NCBI GenBank assembly: GCA_016713035.1
Contig: JADJPW010000002.1
Coordinates: 744,001 to 808,000 of the forward strand
Origin: Verrucomicrobiaceae bacterium
GTDB lineage: Bacteria > Verrucomicrobiota > Verrucomicrobiia > Verrucomicrobiales > Verrucomicrobiaceae
Direction of reading: 5' to 3'
DNA length: 64,000 nucleotides
The notes under the pieces are model-generated. The model had not been told where the DNA came from. It did not search any database and was given only the letters and a program-made list of their open reading frames with translations. How positions within the stretch are numbered: position 1 is the stretch's first letter; every line of letters begins with the position of its first letter. Below are positions 24,407 through 33,364 of this stretch, piece by piece. A program made the position numbers and the translations under genes.

Positions 24407-25567
24407 ATGCTGGAGCACTCCATCAGGCTCGAACACACCCACCGCGTCCTTTTCACGCGTGAGGTATTCTCTGCCCGCAACGACACCATCCGCCGGCTGT
24501 TGGCACTCGATACGCCGCGCAAGACACCACGCGTGCTCGTCTTTGTCGATGAGCGTGTCGCGGCGGAGAATCGCGATTTGGTCGATGACATCATGACCTA
24601 CGGCCTCGCCCATCAGGATGCGCTCACGCTGGTGGATCAGCCCGTGCTCATCCCCGGTGGTGAGGAGTGCAAAAACGACTTCCGCCTCGTCGAATGCTGC
24701 TGGGACGCCATCCATGAAGCCGCACTAGATCGTCACAGCTATGTCTTCGTCATCGGTGGCGGCGCAGTGCTGGATTTGGTGTGCTTTGCGGCCTCCACGG
24801 CGCATCGCGGCATCCGCCATGTTCGCTTTCCCACCACCACGCTCAGTCAGGGAGATGGCGGTGTCGGCGTGAAGAACGGTGTGAACTACTTCGCCAAGAA
24901 AAACTGGGTCGGCAGCTTCTCGGTGCCCTACGCCGTGGTGAACGACTTCGCTTTTCTCGAAACCCTGCCCGAGCGCGAGCGGCGCAATGGCATCATCGAG
25001 GCCATCAAAGTCGCCCTCATTCGCGATGCGGCCTTTTTTGGCCGGATCGAAGCCGCCGCCGATGATCTCGCCGCCCTCCAGCAGGAGGCGCTGGAAAAAG
25101 TCATCCAACGCAGCGCTGAGCTACACGTCGAGCACATCGCCACTGGCGGCGACCCCTTTGAGCTCGGCAGCGCTCGGCCGCTCGACTTCGGTCACTGGGC
25201 CGCGCATAAGCTGGAGCAGATCTCCGAGTTCGCCGTCACGCACGGCGAGGCCGTCGCCATCGGCATCGCGGTCGATCTGGTGTACTCACGCATCGAGGGC
25301 ATCCTCGATGCCGAGACGTGTGAGCGTGTGCTACAGCTCATCGAGCGCATCGGCTTTGATACCTACTCCCCGCATCTCATGGAGACAGGCCGCAGTGGTG
25401 AGCCCGCCATCCTGGAGGGGCTGGAGGAGTTTCGCGAGCATCTCGGCGGTGAATTGACCGTCACGCTCGTGCCGGAGATCGGCCGTAAGATCGAAGTGCA
25501 TGAGATGCACCGGCTGAAGATCCTCAAGGCACTCACTGAGCTGAAGCAGCGCCGCGCTGTGGCCTGA
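24407..25567 (+). CDS. Sugar phosphate cyclase of the 3-dehydroquinate synthase fold (EboD-like)
   Basis: A 386-residue member of the dehydroquinate synthase superfamily: IGGGAVLDLVCFAAS (NAD region), FPTTTLSQGDGGVGVKNGVN, NDFAFLETLPERERRNGIIEAIKVALIRD with the metal Glu, and the two metal His in RPLDFGHWAAHKLE and VTHGEAVAIG. Canonical AroB has DSSVGGKTGVN where this protein has GDGGVGVKNGVN, so it is probably not the shikimate-pathway enzyme. That variant recalls EboD, a component of the eboABCDEF membrane-prenyl locus, but no other ebo gene (UbiA-type, TatD-type, pyrophosphatase-type) is adjacent. The substrate is unassigned. It is followed 4 bases later by the lipoate ligase gene. Confidence 0.75.
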   Translation: MLEHSIRLEHTHRVLFTREVFSARNDTIRRLLALDTPRKTPRVLVFVDERVAAENRDLVDDIMTYGLAHQDALTLVDQPVLIPGGEECKNDFRLVECCWDAIHEAALDRHSYVFVIGGGAVLDLVCFAASTAHRGIRHVRFPTTTLSQGDGGVGVKNGVNYFAKKNWVGSFSVPYAVVNDFAFLETLPERERRNGIIEAIKVALIRDAAFFGRIEAAADDLAALQQEALEKVIQRSAELHVEHIATGGDPFELGSARPLDFGHWAAHKLEQISEFAVTHGEAVAIGIAVDLVYSRIEGILDAETCERVLQLIERIGFDTYSPHLMETGRSGEPAILEGLEEFREHLGGELTVTLVPEIGRKIEVHEMHRLKILKALTELKQRRAVA

Positions 25568-25571
25568 TCCG

Positions 25572-26264
25572 ATGTTGCAGCCTATGCTCGACGTGATCCA
25601 TCTCCATATCGACCCCCAGCCTCATGATGGGGCATGGAACATGGCCGCAGATCAGGCCTGGCTGGAGCTCAGTCCCGTGCCTGTGCTGCGTGTGTATCCG
25701 TGGGATCAGCCCACCGTCACACTCGGCTACGCACAGACTCACGCGAAGCTCGCCGCCGCACTCCCACCCGGCTGGCCCATCATCCGCCGCTGGACCGGAG
25801 GCGGTGTGGTGCTGCATCAGGCAGACTACACCTACTCCGTCATCATCCCTGGCATCCATCCCTGGGCAGAGACACGCCCGCTGGATAGCTACCGGCTCAT
25901 CCATGCCGCTTTGGCAGCCACACTCGATGAAAATGGCCATTCAGGCTGTCGACTCGCCGAGCGTGAGGACTTGATCGAGGACGCCTTCTGCTTCGTCGCA
26001 CCCGCCTTGCACGATGTGATCCGCGGAAAGGTGAAAATCTCCGGCGCAGGCCAACGACGCGGAAAAACCGGCCTCTTGCACCAAGGTAGCATCCAGCAAG
26101 TCACGCTCGAAAACACCTTCTGGCCCCTGTTTGCCAAAAAACTGGCCACCAGCGTGCATGTGCAGCCAGACATGCCCACGCCGATCCGCCTCCGCGCCGA
26201 TGAATTGGCCGAAAAGCGCTACCGCAGACCCGAGTGGCTCACCGAGCGCGATGATGTGCTATGA
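25572..26264 (+). CDS. Lipoate-protein ligase A family protein
   Basis: A 230-residue member of the biotin/lipoate A/B ligase superfamily. Recognisable motifs are GAWNMAADQAWLE, PTVTLGYAQ, IRRWTGGGVVLHQADYTYS (lipoate-binding loop with RRxxGGG), VKISGAGQRRGKTGLLHQGSI. It is short compared with E. coli LplA (about 337 residues) because the C-terminal accessory domain is missing; such short forms may be octanoyl- or lipoyl-transferases or need a separate partner. It starts 4 bases after the EboD-like gene and overlaps the next gene by ATGA, so the three are probably translated from one message. Confidence 0.85.
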   Translation: MLQPMLDVIHLHIDPQPHDGAWNMAADQAWLELSPVPVLRVYPWDQPTVTLGYAQTHAKLAAALPPGWPIIRRWTGGGVVLHQADYTYSVIIPGIHPWAETRPLDSYRLIHAALAATLDENGHSGCRLAEREDLIEDAFCFVAPALHDVIRGKVKISGAGQRRGKTGLLHQGSIQQVTLENTFWPLFAKKLATSVHVQPDMPTPIRLRADELAEKRYRRPEWLTERDDVL

Positions 26265-26605
26265 ACACGCTCATCTTCGTCTATGGCACGCTGAAGCGCG
26301 GATGTGAGAACCACGGCTGGATCGCCGATCAGCGATTCATCACCCAGACACGCACCCAGGCGTTTTATCGTCTGTATGATCTCGGCGGTTATCCAGGCAT
26401 GATCCGCAGTGAAGAGGGGCTCTGCATCGAAGGCGAGCTCTGGGAAGTCGATGCAGAGGGTCTAGCCCGGCTCGATCTGCTCGAAGACACCGCTGGCGGC
26501 GAATACGAGCGAGTCCCCATCACTCTCGAAGACGGCACGCTGGCGGAAACCTACCTCTATCTCCGCAGCACCGCAGGCTGCCGTGACTGCGGAGAGTGCT
26601 GGTGA
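26261..26605 (+). CDS. Gamma-glutamylcyclotransferase family protein
   Basis: A 114-residue protein of the GGCT/AIG2 fold. The substrate-loop signature VYGTLKRG is at residues 7-14 and the catalytic Glu is probably in YERVPITLEDG; GGYPGMIRSEEGLCIEGELWEVD completes the fold. Members cleave gamma-glutamyl amines or peptides to pyroglutamate. The start ATG overlaps the stop of the lipoate ligase gene (ATGA), so the two are translationally coupled. The last residues CRDCGECW form a Cys-rich tail of unknown use. Confidence 0.85.
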   Translation: MNTLIFVYGTLKRGCENHGWIADQRFITQTRTQAFYRLYDLGGYPGMIRSEEGLCIEGELWEVDAEGLARLDLLEDTAGGEYERVPITLEDGTLAETYLYLRSTAGCRDCGECW

Positions 26606-26614
26606 TAGATCTGG

Positions 26615-28729
26615 TCACACATCCGAATGCTTCAGGCCATCGGGGTCACTTCCAGCCTCTAGTGCGCGGACACGCTTCGAGATGTCGATTTCATCGTAGC
26701 GCAGTTTGCGCAGAATGAGCGTGTAGTAGTCGATGCAGGCCTTCTTATCGTCCGCACTGGTGCCTTCACGCTTGTTTTGTCTGGCGAAAATGATGGCGGC
26801 TCGCTTGAACTGAGATGCAGCCACGGTGAGCTTATTTCTCGCGGCTAGGAACATGCCATACTCCGCCAGGGCACCGCCCACGGTCAAGTGCTCGGCTCCT
26901 AGGTTCTGCACACGCAGATCGATCACACGCTGGAAAAGCTTTTCAGCCTCGCGGTAGCGCTCGCGCTTGGTCTCCACGTTGGCTAGGCCCTGGAGGGTGC
27001 TGCACAGGGCGATGCTATCGGAGCCGAATTTCTTCTCGACGTAGTTGAGGTGTGTGTTCAGGCGTGTCACGGCCTCATCGTATTTGCCCTCCATGGCGAA
27101 ATTCCTCGCCATCGCGGCGATGTCGCCAGCGACCTCATCGCTATCATCGCCCAGAGCTTTGCGGTCGATTTTCAAGACGTGCTCGAAATAGGCCCGGGCC
27201 GCAGGGTAGTCCTCCTGGGCCTCACGGATCAATCCCAGGTGGAAGTAGCCACGGGCCGTTTCTTCATGCTCAGGTCCATAGGTGCGCTCACGAATGCCGG
27301 TGCAGCGCTCAAAGCAGTTTTCTGCCTCTTTAAATCGGCCGGCCTTCATCAGGGCACCTCCGAGGAGGAAATGGCCGATTCCGACGCGGGGATGGATGTC
27401 GCCAAAGCGCTCCTTCGAGCGGCTTAGGTTATCGCGATAGAGCTCGATGGACTCGGTCAGCTTTCCCTGCGCCTGCAAACTCAAGGCGATGCTCGCCAGT
27501 GCATCGAGTGTCTGCTCGTCCATCCTGCCGAGTAGTTCTTCCGCATCTGCTAGAGCCTCCTTGTAGAGGCTGGTGGATTCGAGGAGCTCGCCCTTTCTCG
27601 CCTTGATGCCCGCGAGGCTGAGTTTCCTGGAGCAATAAATACGGTCGGCCTGTTTGCTATCACCGTCGATTTTGGCTAGCCGACGAGCCTCCTCGTAGCA
27701 TTTCTCCGCTTGATCGAGCCGATCTTTATCCCCCTGGAAGTCGTAGATCCTCTGGTGAACCATGCCCAGGTTATTGAGAATCATGCTCATGTACTTGGAT
27801 TTTGATCCCATCACTTTTTTCACGAAATCCTGCGTCTTTTTCATCATCGCTTCGGCCTCCAGCAGGCGTGATTGATTCAGGTGGATGCGAGCCATGTTGA
27901 GCATGCTGAAAAACTGATCGTCATTGGTGGCCGCAGCGGCGGATTCGGACATTTGGAGTGCTTTCTCGCTGATTTTGCGCCCCTCATCCTTCATCTCCAA
28001 TTCAACGGCCTCTTGGGCTACGCGGATGAGATGTGCGACTAGCTCCATTTCACCTGGGAGGTCAGGAGCAGAGATTAAACCTGCCACATGCTTTACCCAG
28101 GGCCGGCACTCCGCGTAGCGCTTGTTCTCTTTGAGGTAAAAGATCAGCCCAGCGGCGGTTCCGATCTGGGTGGCTCGTGAGCGGGGATTGTTGTCGTTTT
28201 CAAAGAGCTTGATGTGCTCTTTGCTTAAATTGATGAGCTGGTCGTAGCGGTTGTTGAGCACGCAGAGGAACTCTTGGGCAGAGTAATATTGGTGCTTCAG
28301 TTGCAGGAGTTCTTCCTTCCCCTTGTCATCCATCGCGGGATTCTTGATTTCAGCCTCGACGTGTGGCTTTAGGGAACTGAAGATGGCTTCGGCCTGATCC
28401 TTGTCATTCCTCCGCGCCATTTCCATCACTGCATTGAGGCGGTAAGCGAGATACTTCGGCGAGTTCTCGCCGAGTTGGCTTAGCATCACCTGGTTATCCG
28501 CGTCTATTTGCTCCTTTGTCGCGGCTTTTGGCAGCTCCATGCTGGATTTGCCCTCCCAGCCGTCCGATGGTTGATTCATCGGAATGAGATAATTGGCTGA
28601 GGAGCCACCGAAAAGACTGGTTGCGGGCGGCGTCAAAGGAGGGCGAATCGTCTGTGCGCCTTGGCCAAATAAGGATAGGGGAGTGAGCAAAAGACTCAGC
28701 AACGGGAGGAGAAGCCTGAGAGCATTCAT
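26615..28729 (-). CDS. Secreted tetratricopeptide repeat protein
   Basis: A 704-residue protein with a signal peptide (MNALRLLLPLLSLLLTPLSLFGQ) and at least eight TPR units of kinesin-light-chain style, for example LDQAEKCYEEARRLAKIDGD, EAENCFERCTGIRERTYGPEHEETA, AARAYFEHVLKIDRKALGDDS and EAEKLFQRVIDLRVQNLGAEH. These form a superhelical protein-binding scaffold, here exported. No catalytic domain is seen. The gene converges with the gamma-glutamylcyclotransferase gene (9 bases between stops) and is divergent from the trhO-rluA fusion. Confidence 0.85.
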   Translation of the reverse strand: MNALRLLLPLLSLLLTPLSLFGQGAQTIRPPLTPPATSLFGGSSANYLIPMNQPSDGWEGKSSMELPKAATKEQIDADNQVMLSQLGENSPKYLAYRLNAVMEMARRNDKDQAEAIFSSLKPHVEAEIKNPAMDDKGKEELLQLKHQYYSAQEFLCVLNNRYDQLINLSKEHIKLFENDNNPRSRATQIGTAAGLIFYLKENKRYAECRPWVKHVAGLISAPDLPGEMELVAHLIRVAQEAVELEMKDEGRKISEKALQMSESAAAATNDDQFFSMLNMARIHLNQSRLLEAEAMMKKTQDFVKKVMGSKSKYMSMILNNLGMVHQRIYDFQGDKDRLDQAEKCYEEARRLAKIDGDSKQADRIYCSRKLSLAGIKARKGELLESTSLYKEALADAEELLGRMDEQTLDALASIALSLQAQGKLTESIELYRDNLSRSKERFGDIHPRVGIGHFLLGGALMKAGRFKEAENCFERCTGIRERTYGPEHEETARGYFHLGLIREAQEDYPAARAYFEHVLKIDRKALGDDSDEVAGDIAAMARNFAMEGKYDEAVTRLNTHLNYVEKKFGSDSIALCSTLQGLANVETKRERYREAEKLFQRVIDLRVQNLGAEHLTVGGALAEYGMFLAARNKLTVAASQFKRAAIIFARQNKREGTSADDKKACIDYYTLILRKLRYDEIDISKRVRALEAGSDPDGLKHSDV

Positions 28730-28822
28730 GGGAGAAATTCTAAATCACTTCGTTCAACTGGCAATATCCGTATTGTGTTTCGCCTCGCGATTTTGCCCAA
28801 GGTGTGCTTTGAAACCCGCCCC

Positions 28823-30625
28823 ATGCCAGCCGCAGTCGCCCATTCCGTCATCACGAACATTTCCTGCTACCTCTTTGCCCCGCTCTCGGAGCTGAAGGAG
28901 CTGCGGGCTCGGCTGCTGGACTTCTGCAAGCAGCATGGGCTGAAGGGGACCATCCTCCTGAGCACGGAGGGCATCAATCTCTTCATCGCTGGGCTGCGTG
29001 GGGATGTGGATGCTCTGCTGGACCTGCTGCGGGCCATTCCGGGACTGGAAAAACTCACGCCGAAGTACAGCGAGAGCGCGGAGCAGCCCTTTCGCCGCAT
29101 GCTGGTGCGTATCAAAAAGGAAATCATCGCCTTTGGCGTGGATGGCATCGACCCCGCTCGCTACACGTCCCCGCGCCTGGAGGCACGCGAGCTGAAAAAA
29201 TGGCTCGATGAGGGCCGCGATGTCATTCTCTACGACACACGCAATGATTATGAGGTGAAGCTCGGAACCTTCAAAAACGCCATTCCAGCGCAGATCGACC
29301 ATTTTCGCGATTTTCCCGCCGCTGTGGCCAAATTACCTCCCGAGCTCAAAAAGGCCCACGTCGTCACTTTTTGCACCGGCGGCATCCGCTGCGAAAAAGC
29401 TGCTCCCTACATGGAAATTGCCGGTTTTGAGCACGTCTGGCAGCTCGAAGGCGGCATCTTGAAGTACTTCGAGGAATGCGGCGGCGCACACTACGATGGC
29501 GAGTGCTTTGTGTTCGATCAACGCGTGGGACTGGGGGCGGATTTGGAGGAGACAGCCAGCTCGCAGTGCTTCGCCTGCCAGACGCCGCTCACGGCGGAGG
29601 AGCAGGCTGATCCGCGCTTCGTGGAGCATGTGTCCTGCCCCTACTGCTTTAAAACGACCGAGCAGCAGCAGCGTGAGAATGTGGAAAAGCGGCACGCAGC
29701 TCTCCAGCAGGCCGCCACGCCGCTGCCGGGCAGTCTGCCGTATGATCTGGAGCGTCCGCTGCATGTGCCTGCGGCCTGTGACCACTTCACCCTGCTGGAC
29801 ATGCTCTGTCACATCATGCCGCATCTCGGGCGTGAGCACTGGCTGCGCCTGTGTGATGAAGGACGCATGACGACAAAGGACGGCATCCCCGTCGGGGCAC
29901 AGCATCCCGTGCGTGCGGGGGAGCACTACGTGCACCACACGCCAGCGGTGCGTGAGCCGGATGTGTGCGCAGATCTGCGTGTGCTGCATGAGGACGAGGC
30001 CATCCTCGTTTTGCACAAGCCAGCGCCGCTGCCCATGCATGAAGGTGGCCGCTACTGTCGCAACACGCTGCAATACCTCATCAATGCCGTATGGAAGCCC
30101 CTGCGCCCACGCTCCATCCACCGCCTGGATGCGAACACCACGGGCGTCGTGCTCCTGGCCAAGACCCAGCACTTTGCGCGGCTGCTCGCGCCGCAGTTCG
30201 AGCGTGGTGAAGTGGAAAAAGTCTATCTCGCCCGCGTGCAGGGCCATCCAGCCATGGATGCCTTCCAGTGTGATGCACCCGTGGGGACTGAGGCCGGCAG
30301 GCACGGCTCACGCGGCATTGATGAAGGCGGGCAGGCAGCTTTGACGGAGTTCCGCGTGCTGAAGCGTGATGCAGATGGCTCTGCGCTGCTGGAGGCACGC
30401 CCCCGCACGGGTCGCACGAATCAGATCCGCCTGCACCTGCGCCACCTCGGGCATCCGATCGTGGGCGACAGCACCTATTTGGCCGAAGGCGGCATCGGCG
30501 AGACGCAAACGCACGCCTTGAGCGATCCACCGCTTTGCCTGCATGCCTGGCGGCTGACTTTCACGCATCCGCTGACGAAGCAACGCGCCACCTTTGAGGC
30601 CCAGCAGCCAGCATGGGTCGCCTGA
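28823..30625 (+). CDS. Fused tRNA uridine hydroxylase (TrhO/YceA) and RluA-type pseudouridine synthase
   Basis: About 600 residues. Residues 1-~225 are a TrhO/YceA protein: a ferredoxin-like domain (GLKGTILLSTEGINLFIAG) and a rhodanese domain with the Cys184 loop CTGGIRCEKAAPYM; TrhO makes 5-hydroxyuridine at tRNA position 34. A Cys pair-rich linker (QCFACQTPL, HVSCPYCFKT) could bind zinc, as in longer TrhO forms. Residues ~330-600 are an RluA-family pseudouridine synthase with an S4-like start (HFTLLDMLCHIMPHLGR) and the catalytic HRLDANTTGVVLL (Asp ~436), followed by RTGRTNQIRLHL. The start at 28823 opens directly into the TrhO domain. Two RNA-modifying activities in one chain is unusual. 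Confidence 0.85.
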   Translation: MPAAVAHSVITNISCYLFAPLSELKELRARLLDFCKQHGLKGTILLSTEGINLFIAGLRGDVDALLDLLRAIPGLEKLTPKYSESAEQPFRRMLVRIKKEIIAFGVDGIDPARYTSPRLEARELKKWLDEGRDVILYDTRNDYEVKLGTFKNAIPAQIDHFRDFPAAVAKLPPELKKAHVVTFCTGGIRCEKAAPYMEIAGFEHVWQLEGGILKYFEECGGAHYDGECFVFDQRVGLGADLEETASSQCFACQTPLTAEEQADPRFVEHVSCPYCFKTTEQQQRENVEKRHAALQQAATPLPGSLPYDLERPLHVPAACDHFTLLDMLCHIMPHLGREHWLRLCDEGRMTTKDGIPVGAQHPVRAGEHYVHHTPAVREPDVCADLRVLHEDEAILVLHKPAPLPMHEGGRYCRNTLQYLINAVWKPLRPRSIHRLDANTTGVVLLAKTQHFARLLAPQFERGEVEKVYLARVQGHPAMDAFQCDAPVGTEAGRHGSRGIDEGGQAALTEFRVLKRDADGSALLEARPRTGRTNQIRLHLRHLGHPIVGDSTYLAEGGIGETQTHALSDPPLCLHAWRLTFTHPLTKQRATFEAQQPAWVA

Positions 30626-30691
30626 TGTAAAACACGCTGGTTGGAAAACCACGCTCAAGAAAATGCCGCTGCGGACGTTACCGGGGCTGCC

Positions 30692-32197
30692 ATGCGCTCC
30701 ATCACGCTACTCTTTCTTTTCGCTGTCTCATGTCTGCACGCCGCAGCGGCCTCGCGACCGAATGTGCTGCTCATTTATGCGGATGATCAGAATTACCGCA
30801 CGGTGGGCTGCTACCCGGAATCATGGCCGTGGGTGAAGACGCCGAACATTGATGCCCTGGCAAAGAATGGAGTGCGCTTTCACGCTGCCTACTTGGGCTC
30901 CTGGTGCATGCCATCGCGGGCGACGCTGCTCACCGCGCGGCATCCGCATGGCATCGAGAGCATGTCCATGGAGGGCAAGTATCCCGGCAGTAAATACGAC
31001 CCAGCGCAGACGCCATTCATCCCCGCTGAAATGCGCAAATCCGGCTACCACACCGCGCATATCGGAAAATGGCACACCGGCACCGATAGCGGCTGGGGAC
31101 GTGATTGGGATCACCAGATCGTGTGGAATCGCCCACTGCATCCAGAGAACGCCGGTGCCTACTACGAGACGCAGATCCTCAGCATCGACGGCGTGGAGCA
31201 GAAGGTGGAGGGATACCCTGCGGACAACTACACCCAATGGGCTCTCGACTACATCCACGGCAAAAAACGTGATGCGACGAAGCCCTGGTATCTCTGGCTC
31301 TGCTACGGCAGCATCCATGGCCCATCGAAGCCCGCAAAGCGCCATCTCGGCATGTACAAAGACGCCGCAGTGGATGTCCCGGCGGACATTTTCCCACCAC
31401 GCGAGGGCAAGCCTGCCTACCTCGATCAAATGCAGGCTTGGAAGCGCGGTGCAGATGGGCATCCAGTGGCTGGAAAAGGTGGGGAGGCCTTTGGCGAAGC
31501 GAAAAAAGCCAAGCGATACGATGAATGGGTGCGCCAGATGAATGAGTGCGTGCCAGCGATCGACGAAGGCGTGGGCCAGCTCATCGCAGCACTCAAAGAA
31601 AGCGGCCAATACGACAACACGCTCATCATTTACACCGCCGATCAGGGCTTCAGCATGGGCCACCACGGCTTCCGCACGAAGCTGGCACCGTATGACGCGA
31701 ACTACCGTTCACCGCTCATCATCAGCATGCCAAAGCGCTTCCCCCGCGGCCAAGTCTGCGCCACACCGGTCAATGGCACCGATCTCATGACCACCCTCAT
31801 CGGCATGATGGGTGTGAAGGCCCCGCTACCTGCCCACGGCCGCGACATCACGCCGCTGCTGGAAAACCCCACGGCTGCGGCCTGGCCGCATCCCTGCCTC
31901 TACGAGCACATGGGCAATGAATATGGCTCCACCACCACAGAAACGATCCGCCTCCGCCGCCCGCAGGATCATTACCAGGGCGTGCCGATGTACACCGCGC
32001 TCATTCAGGATGGCTTCAAACTCATCCACTACCTCGATGGTGAATCCGGTGAAGAACTCTACGACTTGAAAAACGACCCCGAAGAGCTCAAAAACCTCAT
32101 TCACTCCTCCACGCATGCCGAGCGCATCACCGCCCTGCGTGAAAGCATGAAAGCAGAGCTAAAGAGGACGGGGGCGGGGTTTGGGGGGACTTTTTGA
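30692..32197 (+). CDS. Secreted sulfatase (formylglycine type)
   Basis: A 501-residue type I sulfatase with a signal peptide (MRSITLLFLFAVSCLHAAAA). Metal ligands Asp31-Asp32 (LLIYADDQNYRTVG) and the catalytic Cys72 in WCMPSRATLLTAR, the C-x-P-S-R motif modified to formylglycine, are present, with GHHGFRTKL and HIGKWHTG histidines and lysines around the sulfate site. The C-terminal subdomain ends EELYDLKNDPEELKNL. In this phylum such enzymes desulfate algal or mucin glycans, but the specific substrate cannot be read from sequence. A second sulfatase lies on the opposite strand at 41 kb. Confidence 0.93.
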   Translation: MRSITLLFLFAVSCLHAAAASRPNVLLIYADDQNYRTVGCYPESWPWVKTPNIDALAKNGVRFHAAYLGSWCMPSRATLLTARHPHGIESMSMEGKYPGSKYDPAQTPFIPAEMRKSGYHTAHIGKWHTGTDSGWGRDWDHQIVWNRPLHPENAGAYYETQILSIDGVEQKVEGYPADNYTQWALDYIHGKKRDATKPWYLWLCYGSIHGPSKPAKRHLGMYKDAAVDVPADIFPPREGKPAYLDQMQAWKRGADGHPVAGKGGEAFGEAKKAKRYDEWVRQMNECVPAIDEGVGQLIAALKESGQYDNTLIIYTADQGFSMGHHGFRTKLAPYDANYRSPLIISMPKRFPRGQVCATPVNGTDLMTTLIGMMGVKAPLPAHGRDITPLLENPTAAAWPHPCLYEHMGNEYGSTTTETIRLRRPQDHYQGVPMYTALIQDGFKLIHYLDGESGEELYDLKNDPEELKNLIHSSTHAERITALRESMKAELKRTGAGFGGTF

Positions 32198-32202
32198 TGT
32201 AT

Positions 32203-32229
32203 CCACAGATTACGCAGATTTCACAGATT
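32203..32229. repeat. Short 9-bp direct repeat, intergenic
   Basis: CCACAGATT, ACGCAGATT and TCACAGATT follow each other with a 9-base period between the convergent sulfatase and Gfo/Idh genes. Similar CACAGATTAxxCAGATT strings are scattered in intergenic DNA of several bacterial phyla, so this may be a fragment of such a dispersed element. Its function is unknown. Confidence 0.5.
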
Positions 32230-32253
32230 GAAGGCCATCTGCTGCGGTTTTCA

Positions 32254-33285
32254 TTACGAGAGCTCGATGGCGGCGCCGGAGGACATGGCGTGCCACACGG
32301 CATCGACGACACGCATGTAGCACATGCCTTCCACGAAGCTGGGAGTGGGGCGCGGGGCACGGGGATCGCGTACGGCGGCGATGAAGTCTTTTTCGACGGT
32401 CCAGCTCCGTTGCAGCTCGGTGGGGATGGAGATGGACTCTAGCTTGCCGCCTCGTTTTCCCACGCACAGCTCATCCGAGACGAAATCATAGCTGAGCGAG
32501 CCCTCAGAGCCGTGAATCCACAGTTTGTCACTCGGTGCATGTGCAGCGACGCCGCTGAAGAGCATCACGGCCTCCACCCCACTGCGGAAGCGGGCCATGA
32601 CATTCACGAAGTCCGGGATCTGCACCTCGTAGCCATCACGCATGGCCGTCACGACTTGGCCACGGGCCTCCACCTCGGTGATGTGGCCTAACCAGCGCTG
32701 GAGCACCTCTGTGTAGATGCCGAGGGTGAGAATCTGGATGCCGCTGAGCTCCTCTCTCTGCCGCCAGTGTGCCGGGGCCGTGGCATCCAGCCACGCATCA
32801 CTGAAGCTGTGGAGCAAAAGCTGATGCGGCGTGCCGATGGCACCTTCTGCCAGGAGCTTTTTGATCATTTCACCGCCCTTCATGCCATGCGGGGCAGGGC
32901 AGATGGCGGTCACTTGATCAGAGTGGCGCATGCTGGCCTCCCACATGAGTTGCGCCTCTGCCAGATTCGCCGCCATGCGTGCCTGGGTGAAGACATGCTT
33001 CCCATTCGCTAGGGCCAGGCAGGTCGCATCGGCATGGAGATACGGATGTGCTCCGATCCAGACCACGTCCACATCCTCTGCGGCACAGACATCACCCCAG
33101 TCGGCGGTGACTTGGGCCTCGGGGGCATGCTCGGCGCAGAAGGCGGCGGCGCTCTGTGTGCTGCGATTGCACACGCGGGTGATCGTCACGCCGGGGATGG
33201 CCCGTAGCCCCGGCATGTGGCGTGCTTTGACGATGCCGCCGGCACCGATGATGCCGATACGGATGCTGTTTTGTTCCATGCTCAT
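32254..33285 (-). CDS. Gfo/Idh/MocA-family oxidoreductase
   Basis: About 343 residues. The N-terminal Rossmann domain has RIGIIGAGGIVKARHMPGL and VCNRSTQSAAAF; DVVWIGAHPYLHADATCLALANGKHVFTQARMA is the conserved stretch whose Lys helps catalysis in many members, here within GKHVF. The C-terminal alpha/beta domain (GVEAVMLFSGVAAHAP, SEGSLSYDF) is complete. Such enzymes oxidise or rearrange sugars, inositol or related polyols with NAD(P). ATG 33306 is an alternative start seven codons upstream. The gene converges with the sulfatase, which together with the secreted sulfatases suggests glycan use. Confidence 0.9.
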   Translation of the reverse strand: MSMEQNSIRIGIIGAGGIVKARHMPGLRAIPGVTITRVCNRSTQSAAAFCAEHAPEAQVTADWGDVCAAEDVDVVWIGAHPYLHADATCLALANGKHVFTQARMAANLAEAQLMWEASMRHSDQVTAICPAPHGMKGGEMIKKLLAEGAIGTPHQLLLHSFSDAWLDATAPAHWRQREELSGIQILTLGIYTEVLQRWLGHITEVEARGQVVTAMRDGYEVQIPDFVNVMARFRSGVEAVMLFSGVAAHAPSDKLWIHGSEGSLSYDFVSDELCVGKRGGKLESISIPTELQRSWTVEKDFIAAVRDPRAPRPTPSFVEGMCYMRVVDAVWHAMSSGAAIELS

Positions 33286-33364
33286 GAGTTGATCGTTTGG
33301 ATTCATCGACTATGCGGTGGGGGGCGCAAGTGTTCTGTTCCCCGCTCTTCGCTCATCTGCATTC

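Noticed and set aside
24407..25567. Canonical shikimate-pathway aroB
   Set aside because: The DSSVGGKTGVN motif is replaced by GDGGVGVKNGVN and no aro gene is adjacent.
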